This document shows positions 49,352-57,746 of a stretch of DNA of 64,000 nt, one piece after another. The DNA is from DASPSM01 sp963800135 (GTDB lineage: Bacteria; Planctomycetota; Planctomycetia; Planctomycetales; Planctomycetaceae). Every line of letters starts with the position of its first letter. Positions within the stretch are counted from its first letter, which is position 1. The stretch is taken from positions 248,001 through 312,000 of the forward strand of contig CAWCZR010000003.1 of assembly GCA_963800135.1 (NCBI GenBank), given 5' to 3'. Both the position numbers and the translations under genes were made by a program. A model generated the notes under the pieces. It ran no database searches. It was not told the DNA's origin and saw nothing but the letters and a program-made list of their open reading frames with translations.

Positions 49352-50604
49352 TTGTCGCAAGAGTTGAGTTCGCCCGCCGTCGCGTTTAGCGACCTGGGCC
49401 TGAGTGAAAAGAGCCTCGAACGAATTCGTGCTATCGGTTTTGAATCTCCGAGTCCCATTCAAGCCGCCTTCATTCCGATTGCCATCACCGGGCAGGACTG
49501 CACTGGCCAGGCCCGCACCGGGACGGGAAAAACGGCCGCCTTCGTGCTGCCGATTCTCGAACGGCTCGATCCCAACGATACGCGGACCCAGGCCATTGTG
49601 CTGGGCCCCACCCGCGAGCTGTCTGAACAGGTCGCGGTCGAATGTCATCGGCTGGCGGCCAACCACGAGTTTCGCACGGCCGTCTTCGTCGGCGGCCGGC
49701 CCCTCAGGCCGCAGCTCAACGAGCTGCAAAAAGGGGTCGAGATTGCCATCGGCACGCCCGGTCGGATCATCGACCTGATCGATCGGCGGGCCCTCAATCT
49801 GGACGCGATCAAGATCGTGGTGCTCGACGAAGCCGACCGGATGCTCGACATCGGCTTTCGCCCGGACATCGAAAAGATTCTCCGCCGCTGCCCGACCGAG
49901 CGGCAGACCCTGTTGCTCTCGGCGACGATGCCGCCGCCGGTCGAGCGTTTGGCCAAGCGCTACATGCGCGACGCGAAGCGGGTCGACCTGTCGGGCGACA
50001 CGGTCGTCGTCGACACGATCGACCAGTACTACATGACGGTCGACGAAGACCGTAAATTCGGCGTGCTGGTCCGCATCCTGGCGGCCGAGCGGCCGCAACA
50101 GGCCCTCGTCTTCACCCGCACCAAGCGCGGGGCCGAACGCTTGCATCACCGCTTCTCGGGCAAGCTTCCCGGCGTGGCGATGATGAACGGCGATTTGCCG
50201 CAGGCCAAGCGCGACCAGGTCATGGCCCGCTTCCGCGCCGGGAAGATTCGCTTGTTGGTGGCGACGGACGTGGTGGGACGCGGGATCGACGTCCGCGGCA
50301 TCTCGCACATCGTCAACTATGACGTGCCGGAATTCTGCGACGATTACATTCACCGCGTGGGCCGCGCGGGCGCTTGTCGTCGAGCGAGAAGGGCTGGGCC
50401 ATCACCCTCGTGACGCGCGAGCAGGGGGAACAGCTCACCGAGATCGAAAAACGCATCAACACGATGCTCCCCGAATATCGGCTCGAGGATTTCGAGGCGT
50501 GCCGCCCGCGTGCCCCGCGGCTCACGGTCGACGAGGCGAAAGCCGCCGAGGATCGTGCGCGAAAAGGCGCGGACGAGCCGCGCCTCGATTTCAGCGTCGC
50601 CTGA
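49352..50604 (+). CDS. DEAD-box RNA helicase (frame break near 50368)
   Basis: About 417 aa after correction. Helicase motifs in order: SPIQAAFIP (Q motif), ARTGTGKTAA (I), GPTRELSEQV (Ia), GTPGRII (Ib), VLDEADRML (II), LLSATMP (III), ALVFTRTKRGAE (IV), ATDVVGRGIDV (V) and HRVGRAG (VI). The C-terminal tail (SSSEKGWAITLVTREQGEQL to LDFSVA) is in another frame. Restoring one C in GGGCGCTTG at about 50368 joins them. It unwinds short RNA duplexes during ribosome assembly or mRNA decay. The start appears to be TTG 49352; no in-frame ATG precedes the Q motif. A strong promoter with a long leader lies upstream, as often seen for cold-inducible helicases. Confidence 0.88.
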
Positions 50605-50838
50605 CCAACCCCGCTCCGTCGCGATTCCCCCGACCGCGCGGCTCCCCCGGCCGATCACGCCGGGGATGCGCCGGGCCTGGTTGCGGCCTGCGACCGGAGT
50701 CAGCTCGCACCGCCTCACGTTGCCTCATTCCGCAGAAGAGGCCTATCGCAAAAGGTCCGCCCGTGCTCTAAGATGGCCAGCGGAGTCGGCTGGACAAATG
50801 TCGCGGCCGTGTTTGAGCGGCCAGCCGGGCGCGGGGCA

Positions 50839-51446
50839 ATGAAGCGGACCAACCATTACGACGCGGCGTTCGAGGCTTACCTCCGCCACGTCGGCGTGCC
50901 GTTCGTCGTCGTCGACGAGGCGCGCGCGCGCGCCTCAACCAGGTCTCGCTCAAGTCGATGGATTTCATCGTCACTGCGCCGGGCAGCCACAATCTACTCG
51001 TCGACGTCAAAGGCCGACACTTCCCGTCCGGCTGCGGCCCCGATCGCGGGCGGTCGGGCCACAAATGGGAAAACTGGGCGACCAAAGACGACCTCGACAG
51101 CCTGCTCCGCTGGCAAGAGGTTTTCGGCGACGGTTTTCGCTCGATGCTGGTGTTTGCCTACGAGTTGCTCGATGCCCGGTCTGCCGAGGACTTGGCTGCC
51201 GAAACGCGCACCTCGACGCCGACCGACGACTCGACAAACACTGCGAAAACGGCCGACGCGCGGATGCCCAGCGGCCACGCCGCTCCGTTTTTCTTTCGCG
51301 GCCGCTTTTACTCCTTCTTCGGCGTCTGGGCCGACGAATACAAAACGGCCATGCACGCCCGCTCGCAAAGCTGGGAGACCGTTTCCGTACCGAGCCGCGA
51401 ATACCGGGACCTGCGGATCTCCGTCGCGGAGCTGCTGCGATGCTAA
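50839..51446 (+). CDS. hypothetical protein with a nuclease-fold-like D...DxK pattern (frame break near 50935)
   Basis: About 202 aa after correction. It starts MKRTNHYDAAFEAYLRHVGVPFVVVDEAR, then in another frame LNQVSLKSMDFIVTAPGSHN and LLVDVKGRHFPSG. The switch falls in a (GC)n run at about 50925-50940 and fits one missing base. The spacing of Asp in MDFIV and D-V-K in LLVDVKGR resembles a PD-(D/E)XK core (D...[D/E]xK). A conserved-looking KWENWATKDDLDSLLRW block follows. The central part has a Thr/Ser-rich loop, and the C-terminus returns to FFFRGRFYSFFGVWADEYK. I know of no assigned function. The stop overlaps the next gene by seven bases. Confidence 0.6.
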
Positions 51447-51748
51447 AACCGTCGGCACCACCACCCGCCTCCGCTAGAACTCGCTCCTCCGGCCGGCGGC
51501 CCGTCGCCCGCACGCTGGCCCGGCTCTCGATCGTGCTGCTGACGGCCACCATCGCATACGTCCGCGCGGCCCAAGCCAGCTGGGGAGCAGACATGGTTCC
51601 GCTCCTCGCCCAGGCCCAAAAGGCGACGACCACGGCCGAACCGGCGGCGGCCGAGGGAGGCAGCTGGCCGATCCTCGACTGGCTCATCGTCGTCGCCCTC
51701 ATCGGCGGCGCCCTCTACGCCATCTGCCGCTCCAGCCGCCGCAACTAA
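51440..51748 (+). CDS. small membrane protein
   Basis: 102 aa. An N-terminal Arg-rich leader precedes a hydrophobic signal-like segment (LARLSIVLLTATIAYVRAAQA, about 27-47). A Gln/Ala/Thr-rich linker and a C-terminal transmembrane helix (WLIVVALIGGALYAIC) follow, ending in RSSRRN. ATG 51440 overlaps the preceding gene's stop, so the two are probably co-translated. No family is recognised. The context suggests a membrane partner of the nuclease-fold-like protein, which is inference. Confidence 0.55.
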   Translation: MLKPSAPPPASARTRSSGRRPVARTLARLSIVLLTATIAYVRAAQASWGADMVPLLAQAQKATTTAEPAAAEGGSWPILDWLIVVALIGGALYAICRSSRRN

Positions 51749-51910
51749 TTTCCTGCGGCCGGGCGGCGCGCTGACGATTGGGGCTGTCTCCCGCTGCCTA
51801 CTTCGTGCGCGATCGCTTGAAATGATGGGGGAGGAGCGGACCGGGGACGCTGCCGTGACCAATCAAAGGCTGCTGCGCGCGGTCGTTACGCACCGCTCGC
51901 TTTGCTCTCC

Positions 51911-52592
51911 TCAGTGCGTTGGGCGGCCGTCGCGGGCGAATTCGCGGAAGGCGGAGCGAATGTCGGAGACGGCCGCGTCGCTGCCGGTCAGCTTGAGATA
52001 AAAATCGCGGGAGCCGAGCGGAATGGCCACTCCCAGCATCCGTTCGATCGGTCCACTTTTCCCCGCGTTGGCCCCGGCCATCGGACCGGCGTCGAATTCG
52101 CCCGCAAGATCGACCCACGTGGCCGTTCTTGCCTCCGACATCCAAATCGCCGATCACGGGTCGCTTGCCTTCCGGCGGATGAAACTGGCCGACCCACCGC
52201 TGCACGTTGGTCTCGATCCCGCCCGAATTCGACGAGCACGTGAGCGTCACGTCGCCGTGCGGCGTCGGGATCTGAAAACGGGCATCGATAAAACCCTGCT
52301 GGGCGGGCGACAGCTCGACCTCCTGCCAGCCGGCCGGCACCGAGAAATTGATTCCGTCGAACGACTTTTCGAACGGCCCCGTCCGCAGCCGTTTTTGGTC
52401 TTTCGCTGCTCCGGGCGTGTGAGTCTCCGCAGCCGCGTTCGCGGCCACGGTCCGCACCGGTGGGTCGACCGTCCGCGCAGGGTCGCCCGCATCACAGCCG
52501 CCGAGCACGGCTAACAACAAGCACAGCCCGGTCGTCCGCACACCGGTCAGTCTGCGATCTCCACTTCCCGACTTCACCCCGTCATCGCGCAC
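51911..52592 (-). CDS. hypothetical lipoprotein (frame break near 52127)
   Basis: About 226 aa after correction. The lipobox LGGC (about residues 30-33) follows a short leader (TGLCLLLAVLGGC). The N-terminal half contains FDGINFSVPAGWQEVELSPAQ, RFQIPTPHGDVTLTC and NVQRWVGQFHPPEGKRP, a beta-rich domain. The C-terminal half in another frame (TATWVDLAGEFDAGPMAG to FYLKLTGSDAAVSDIRSAF) completes a fold seen in other planctomycete lipoproteins of unknown function. Removing one A near 52127 restores a single frame. It is transcribed toward the small-membrane-protein gene (convergent). Confidence 0.6.
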
Positions 52593-52630
52593 AGCAGTCC
52601 CCCTGGCCCAGTTCTTCGCTCACGTCGACA

Positions 52631-53995
52631 TCATAGGAGGTAAACCGTGGCAATCGAAAAGTAGATCACGATCCCCGTCACGTCGACGAACGTCGCCACG
52701 AAGGGGCTGGACGCGTAACCCGGGTCGAAGCCCAGCTTGGAAAAGACCAAGGGGAGCGTCGCCCCCACCAGCGTCCCCCACAGGCAAATCGACGCCACCG
52801 CTTGCGAGATCACGAGCGCCAGCATCCAGCGGTCGGCTCCGCCCAGCACGGACGCCGGCGTGAGCGAGGCTCGCACGAACCCGATTGCCCCCAGCGTCAG
52901 TCCCAGCGCGATTCCCAACAGCAGCTCGTGACGGATCACGCGCCACCAGTCGGCCGTCGTGACCTGCCGCAGGGCCATTGCGCGGGTGATCAGCGTGGCC
53001 GCCTGCGAGCCCGAGTTGCCCCCCGTCGAAATGCACAAGGGCACAAACAGGCTGAGCGCGATGATCTTGGCGATCGCGTCCTCGAAGTAGGTGAGGGCCG
53101 AAAAAGTAAACAGCTCGGCCACGAACAGGCAGGACAGCCACACCGAGCGCTTCCGCCAAATGGTGAGGAAGGGCGCGTCGAGATAGTGCTCGACCATCGT
53201 GCCGACGCCGCCCATCCGCAGCGCGTCCTCGGTCGCCTCCTGGACGACTACGTCGATCACGTCGTCGTGCGTGACGATGCCGACCAGCCGTTGGGCCGAG
53301 TCGACGACGGGAATCGCCAAAAAGTCATAGCGGGCCATGGTCTGGGCCACGTCCTCGCGGTCGGCGTCGACGGCCACCGAAATCACGTCCTTCTGCATGA
53401 TCGAGTCGACCCGCGCGGTCGGCCGGGCCAGAATCAGGTCGTGCAGCGAAACGAAACCGGCCAGGTGCCGCTCGGCATCGACCACGTAAACGTAATAAAT
53501 CGTCTCGGCCGACGTCGCTTGCAGCCGCAGCTTGGAAATCGCGTCGCTCACCGTGAGGTCGCTGGCCAGCGTGGCATATTCGGTCGTCATCACCGAGCCG
53601 GCGCTGTGCTCCGGATAGCTCAAGAGCGTGCGGATGTCCTGGCGATCGGCCTTGGCGACCAGAGGCAGCAGGCTCTCCACGACCTCCGGGTCGAGCCGCT
53701 GGAGCAGATCGACCCGCTCGTCGTGGGCCATCGCTTCGATCAAGCGCGACATTCGCACCCGGCCCTCGGCCGTCGCCATTTCCACCTGCTTGCCAATGGG
53801 GAAGAAGCCGAAAACTTCCGCCTGCCGGTCAATTCCCGCATGCTCGAAGACTTTCCAGGTCTCCTCGACGGAGAGCCCTTCGGTCCAGTCGGCGACCGTG
53901 GCCGGGTGCAGCTCGGTCATCAGCGCCGTGAGCCCCTCCCGGTCGTTCTCGGCCAACATCGACCGCAGCTCGGGCAGCAGCAACATGCTCGTCAT
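52631..53995 (-). CDS. mgtE: MgtE-family magnesium transporter
   Basis: 454 aa. An N-terminal MgtE intracellular helical domain (VADWTEGLSVEETWKVFEHA to LLSYPEHSAGSVMT) is followed by two CBS domains (about 130-260: MTTEYATLASDLTVSDAI, SIMQKDVISVAVDADREDV). The C-terminal membrane domain has about five TM helices, with the conserved CISTGGNSGSQAATLITRAMAL segment that lines the ion path. It imports Mg2+ when cytosolic Mg2+ is low, and the cytoplasmic domains close the pore when Mg2+ is bound. ATG 53995 follows a plausible ribosome-binding site. It is well separated from its neighbours. Confidence 0.93.
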   Translation of the reverse strand: MTSMLLLPELRSMLAENDREGLTALMTELHPATVADWTEGLSVEETWKVFEHAGIDRQAEVFGFFPIGKQVEMATAEGRVRMSRLIEAMAHDERVDLLQRLDPEVVESLLPLVAKADRQDIRTLLSYPEHSAGSVMTTEYATLASDLTVSDAISKLRLQATSAETIYYVYVVDAERHLAGFVSLHDLILARPTARVDSIMQKDVISVAVDADREDVAQTMARYDFLAIPVVDSAQRLVGIVTHDDVIDVVVQEATEDALRMGGVGTMVEHYLDAPFLTIWRKRSVWLSCLFVAELFTFSALTYFEDAIAKIIALSLFVPLCISTGGNSGSQAATLITRAMALRQVTTADWWRVIRHELLLGIALGLTLGAIGFVRASLTPASVLGGADRWMLALVISQAVASICLWGTLVGATLPLVFSKLGFDPGYASSPFVATFVDVTGIVIYFSIATVYLL

Positions 53996-54223
53996 GTTCT
54001 GGGCCTTTCCCTTCGTCCCGTCAGCGTCTTGCCCGGTCCCGCCAAGAAAATCGCCCGATCTGCGCCGACCGAGGCCGACCGGTGAGGGCGTTCATCGCCC
54101 CCGAGAGCATTGCTCGCCGTCTTGAACCCGCGAGCGTGGCTCGCCTTCTTGGATTTCGTGTGGCTTGGACTTTGCGTTCGTCGGCAAATTGTAACGGCGA
54201 CCATCGCCGGAGACGCGCTCACA

Positions 54224-54284
54224 CCGACTTTTTTGTCGGACTTCTCGCATCTGTTTTTTTGAGACGCCTCAAACCGGGTATCGG
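54224..54284. repeat. two small hairpins just after the radical SAM gene
   Basis: CCGAC-TTTTTT-GTCGG at 54224-54239 and TTTGAG-ACGC-CTCAAA at about 54258-54274, the second spanning the stop codon. Neither is followed by a T tract in the transcript. They may mark the 3' end of the leftward transcript. Confidence 0.3.
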
Positions 54285-55153
54285 CCGGCAAAGCCATCCA
54301 CGTTGATCCCCACGCGGCCGGGCAGGTGCCGGCGGGCGACTTCGACCATCCGGTCGCGATAGGCCAGTTCGAGTGACTCGGGGGCGAGCTGTTGCATCGC
54401 GGCGGGAAGAGCAGTCCGCAGCGTGCGCCCGCCATCGGCCGAGCCGTCCCCGCCGATGAAGTGATCGACCACCACCGCGTCGGCCACCTGGGCGACCCGC
54501 GCGAAAAAGCCCTCGGGATCGCCGATCGGCAAGAGCGGAGCGACAGTGACGACCGTCCGCAGCCCGGCCTCCCGCAACCGCCGGCAGGCGTCCAGGCGAT
54601 TTTGTACGGAACTCGAATGGGGCGGCAGGCCGGGAATCTTTTCGCGATCGGTTTCGATCGACACGTGGACGCGGAGGTCGCACCGGGCGGCCACTTCCCG
54701 CAAGAGCGGCGCGTATTCGGCCACCTGGTGCGAATGCGTCTGCAGGATCAACCGGTCGGGAGGCCGGCGCACAAGGGCTTCCAGGATCGAGCGGGTGATG
54801 CCGTAGCGGAATTCCTGGGGAAGGAAGGGATCCGTCGAGCTCGAGCAGAAAATCGAAAACAGCCCGTCGGTCGCGCTCGCGCCCATTTCTTCGGCCGGCC
54901 GCCGGCGGGCCCAGGCGGCCTCCACCTCGTAATTGTCGAGGTACGACTGGGCGGCATTCGTGCGGACTTCGAGAAAACTGCCCCAGTCTCGCCCCTTCAG
55001 CAGGCGGCCGTTGTGACGCACGTAACAGCCGACGCCGCACAAAGAATGGCCGAACGTGCAGCCGCAATACGGCTGCAGCGAGTGCGAGGTCACGGTCCGC
55101 AAGAAGCCGCTCGTCCGCGTCAGCACATTCTTGATGGTCGTTTCGCTGATCAC
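54269..55153 (-). CDS. radical SAM protein of spore-photoproduct-lyase-like family
   Basis: 294 aa. The N-terminal cluster motif is QPYCGCTFGHSLCGVGCYV. Its Cys at residues 32, 39 and 43 give C-x6-C-x3-C, not the textbook C-x3-C-x2-C, with an extra Cys at 30. The rest fits the SPL-type family: a Ser/Thr-Asp-Pro motif (SSSTDPFLPQEFRYGITRSIL), LILQTHSHQVAEY, VHVSIETDREKIPG, and a C-terminal VVVDHFIGGDG. It probably binds a 4Fe-4S cluster and SAM to generate a 5'-deoxyadenosyl radical; the substrate is unknown. It is divergent from the VWA-like operon. Confidence 0.78.
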   Translation of the reverse strand: MISETTIKNVLTRTSGFLRTVTSHSLQPYCGCTFGHSLCGVGCYVRHNGRLLKGRDWGSFLEVRTNAAQSYLDNYEVEAAWARRRPAEEMGASATDGLFSIFCSSSTDPFLPQEFRYGITRSILEALVRRPPDRLILQTHSHQVAEYAPLLREVAARCDLRVHVSIETDREKIPGLPPHSSSVQNRLDACRRLREAGLRTVVTVAPLLPIGDPEGFFARVAQVADAVVVDHFIGGDGSADGGRTLRTALPAAMQQLAPESLELAYRDRMVEVARRHLPGRVGINVDGFAGRYPV

Positions 55154-55308
55154 CGGCCCTCCCGCGTCTGACCCTTGCCCCCCTCACAGCTTTGGCGGCT
55201 CCTTGTCCCCCTTCGGCGCCGCACATACATTGATTTTAGGCCTTCGGCCCGGTTTTGTGCCGCGGTGCACGCCGGCAGGCCCGGAAACTCTCAGTGGCGG
55301 GATGCCGC

Positions 55309-57729
55309 GTGTTTCGATCGGCGCTGCAGCGGTTCGTCGAAAACTACCTGGGCCTCCCGCCGGCCCAGGCGGGGGAGCGAACCGATTGGCGGTTCGAGTT
55401 CAGCGGCTTGGGCAGAGACTGGCTCTCCACGGCGGCCGTTACGGTCGGCGGGCTCTTCGTCGTCTATTTGCTGTACGCCTACCGCCGCGACGCGGGCCGG
55501 GGCTCCCGGCAAATGCAGGCCCTGTTGCCCGGTCTGCGGCTGGCCGTGATTGCACTGGCCGCCCTGTGCCTCTTTCAACTGACGCTGTCGGTCGGCCGGA
55601 TTGGACTGCCGGTCATCGCCCTGATGATCGACGACTCGGCCAGCATGGGGCTCGAAGACCGCTATCCGGACGATCGCACCAACGAACTGGTCGATCGCCT
55701 CGCCCGCGACTCCAACCAGACGGCGAAAACACGGATGGCGCTGACGCAGTCGATCCTCACCCGCGACGACGGCCAGTTCCTCCGCGAATTGCTCGAACAT
55801 CACAAGCTCCGCTTGTATCGCTTTTCGGACACGGCGACGCGGCTCGGCACCCGCGATTTTGCCGGCGGGGGCGACGTCCTGGAGATGATCGCCGCGATCA
55901 AGGCCCTCAAAGCCGAAGGCACCCGCACGCGACCCGGCCCTGCTTTGCGGAAAGTTTTGGAGGATTTTCGCGGCAGCCCGCCCGCAGCGGTCGTTCTCTT
56001 CTCGGACGGCGTCGCCAGCACGGGGGACGCCGATCGGCTCTCGCCCGCCGCTGAAGCGGCCATCGCCAGTTTCGTCCCCGTCGAGACGGTCGGCATCGGC
56101 AGCGAGCAGCCCTCGCGCGATGTGCAGCTGTACGACGTCTCCGCCGAGGACCTGGCGTTCGTCGGCGATCCCTACACGGTCTCCGGCAAGATCAAAGGGG
56201 AGGGGCTCGGGGCGACCGTCGTTCCGGTCCGCCTCACCGAGAGGGACAGCGGCCGCGTGCTGGCGCAGGGCAGCGTGAACTTGGCGACCGACGGCACGCC
56301 GCTGCCGTTCGAGCTGGCCTACGTGCCGAGCGAACCGGGCGAGCTCGACGTGGCGATCGAAGCCCCGCCGCTGCCGGGCGAAACCAATCGCGACAATAAC
56401 CGGGAAACGCGGCACGTCAGCATCCGCAAGGAGAAGATTCGCGTGTTGCTGGCCGATTCCGGCCCGCGCTGGGAATTTCGTTATCTGAAGGCCCTGTTCG
56501 AACGCGATCCGACGGTCAGCGTCAAAACCGTCCTGCAGGAGTCCGATCCCGAGTACGCCTCCGAAGACCAGACGGCACTCTCGCATTTTCCGCTCAACAA
56601 GGACGAGCTCTTTCAGTACGACGTGCTGATCCTGGGAGACCTCAACCCGGCCCTGTTGGGGAACTGGTCGATGGAGCTGGTGCGGAGTTTTGTCCGCGAT
56701 TCGGGGGGCGGCGTGCTGATGATCGCCGGCGCCGAATTCAATCCGAGCGCCTACCGCGGCACTCCCTGGGAAGAGTTGGTGCCGCTGGACCTGTCGGAGA
56801 CGCCCGCGCCGGTCGACGACTCGACCCTCACCGAAGGCTTTCATCCCGATCTGACCATCGACGGCCTGCGGGGAACTTCGATTTTCCGCATGGCCGACAC
56901 GGAAGCCGCCACGCTGGAGATCTGGAAACAGCTGCCGAACCTGCACTGGGTCGGTCCGAGCGCTCACGCCAAACCCACCGCGCGGGTCTTCGCGACGTGG
57001 CATCGCGGCCCGGCGGCCATCAACGACGTGCCGATCGTCGTCATGCAGCCGGTCGGCGCCGGCAAGGTGCTGTACCACACGACCGACGAATTCTGGCGCT
57101 GGCGATTCCGCGTCGGCGACCTGTATTACGGTCCGTTCTGGAGCCGGGCCGTCCGCTATCTCAGCCGGTCGCGCCTGCTAGGCCGCGACCGCACGGCCGA
57201 ACTGACCACCGATCGCTCGCTCTACTCACAAGGCGAATCGCCCAACTTGCGCGTCCGCTTCTTCGACGAGCGGTTCGTGCCCGCGACCACGATCGCGGTG
57301 AGCGTGACGCTCGAACGGCGGAACGGCGAGCGGCGGACGGTCGCGCTCAACCGCAGCCCGGGCCATCCGACGATCTTCGAGGGGACGGCCACGTCGCTGC
57401 CCTTGGGCGTCTATCACGCCTGGGTGGCGAGTCCCTCGTTCCGCGAAGCACCCCCCGCCGTCGACTTCCGCGTCGAAGCGGCCTCCGACGAACTGTTGCG
57501 CCGCAACCTCGACCGCCACGAATTGGAGCAAACCGCGCAACTCACGCACGGCGACTTTCTGACCGTGACCGACGCCGCCAGTCTGCCGTCGCGGATTCCC
57601 CCCGGTCACCCGATCCCGCTCAGCACGCGGGAGCGGATTCCGCTCTGGAATCATTGGGAAGTGCTGGCCGTGTTCGCCGGCCTGTTGACAGCTGAATGGA
57701 TTTTGCGTCGCCGCGCGCGGCTGTTATGA
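55309..57729 (+). CDS. VWA/glutamine-amidotransferase-like membrane protein (first gene of a three-gene operon)
   Basis: 806 aa from GTG 55309 (GGCGGG-like site upstream; an in-frame start 54 bases earlier is possible). Two N-terminal TM helices (about 45-100: TVGGLFVVYLLYAYRRDA, LRLAVIALAALCLFQLTL) precede a VWA-like domain with the MIDAS-type motif DDSASMG and VLFSDGVASTGDADRL. Large beta-rich regions follow, then a class-I-glutamine-amidotransferase-like segment (ILGDLNPALLGNWSMELVRSFVRDSGGGVLMIAG) and a C-terminal TM helix. This layout matches the planctomycete membrane proteins encoded with MoxR and DUF58 genes. It precedes the DUF4175-like gene by 17 bases. Confidence 0.75.
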   Translation: MFRSALQRFVENYLGLPPAQAGERTDWRFEFSGLGRDWLSTAAVTVGGLFVVYLLYAYRRDAGRGSRQMQALLPGLRLAVIALAALCLFQLTLSVGRIGLPVIALMIDDSASMGLEDRYPDDRTNELVDRLARDSNQTAKTRMALTQSILTRDDGQFLRELLEHHKLRLYRFSDTATRLGTRDFAGGGDVLEMIAAIKALKAEGTRTRPGPALRKVLEDFRGSPPAAVVLFSDGVASTGDADRLSPAAEAAIASFVPVETVGIGSEQPSRDVQLYDVSAEDLAFVGDPYTVSGKIKGEGLGATVVPVRLTERDSGRVLAQGSVNLATDGTPLPFELAYVPSEPGELDVAIEAPPLPGETNRDNNRETRHVSIRKEKIRVLLADSGPRWEFRYLKALFERDPTVSVKTVLQESDPEYASEDQTALSHFPLNKDELFQYDVLILGDLNPALLGNWSMELVRSFVRDSGGGVLMIAGAEFNPSAYRGTPWEELVPLDLSETPAPVDDSTLTEGFHPDLTIDGLRGTSIFRMADTEAATLEIWKQLPNLHWVGPSAHAKPTARVFATWHRGPAAINDVPIVVMQPVGAGKVLYHTTDEFWRWRFRVGDLYYGPFWSRAVRYLSRSRLLGRDRTAELTTDRSLYSQGESPNLRVRFFDERFVPATTIAVSVTLERRNGERRTVALNRSPGHPTIFEGTATSLPLGVYHAWVASPSFREAPPAVDFRVEAASDELLRRNLDRHELEQTAQLTHGDFLTVTDAASLPSRIPPGHPIPLSTRERIPLWNHWEVLAVFAGLLTAEWILRRRARLL

Positions 57730-57746
57730 TTTCTCCAGGAGTTTTT

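Noticed and set aside
55291..57078. A 595-codon open frame antisense to the VWA-like gene
   Set aside because: Mirror of a convincing sense gene; no motif or start signal.
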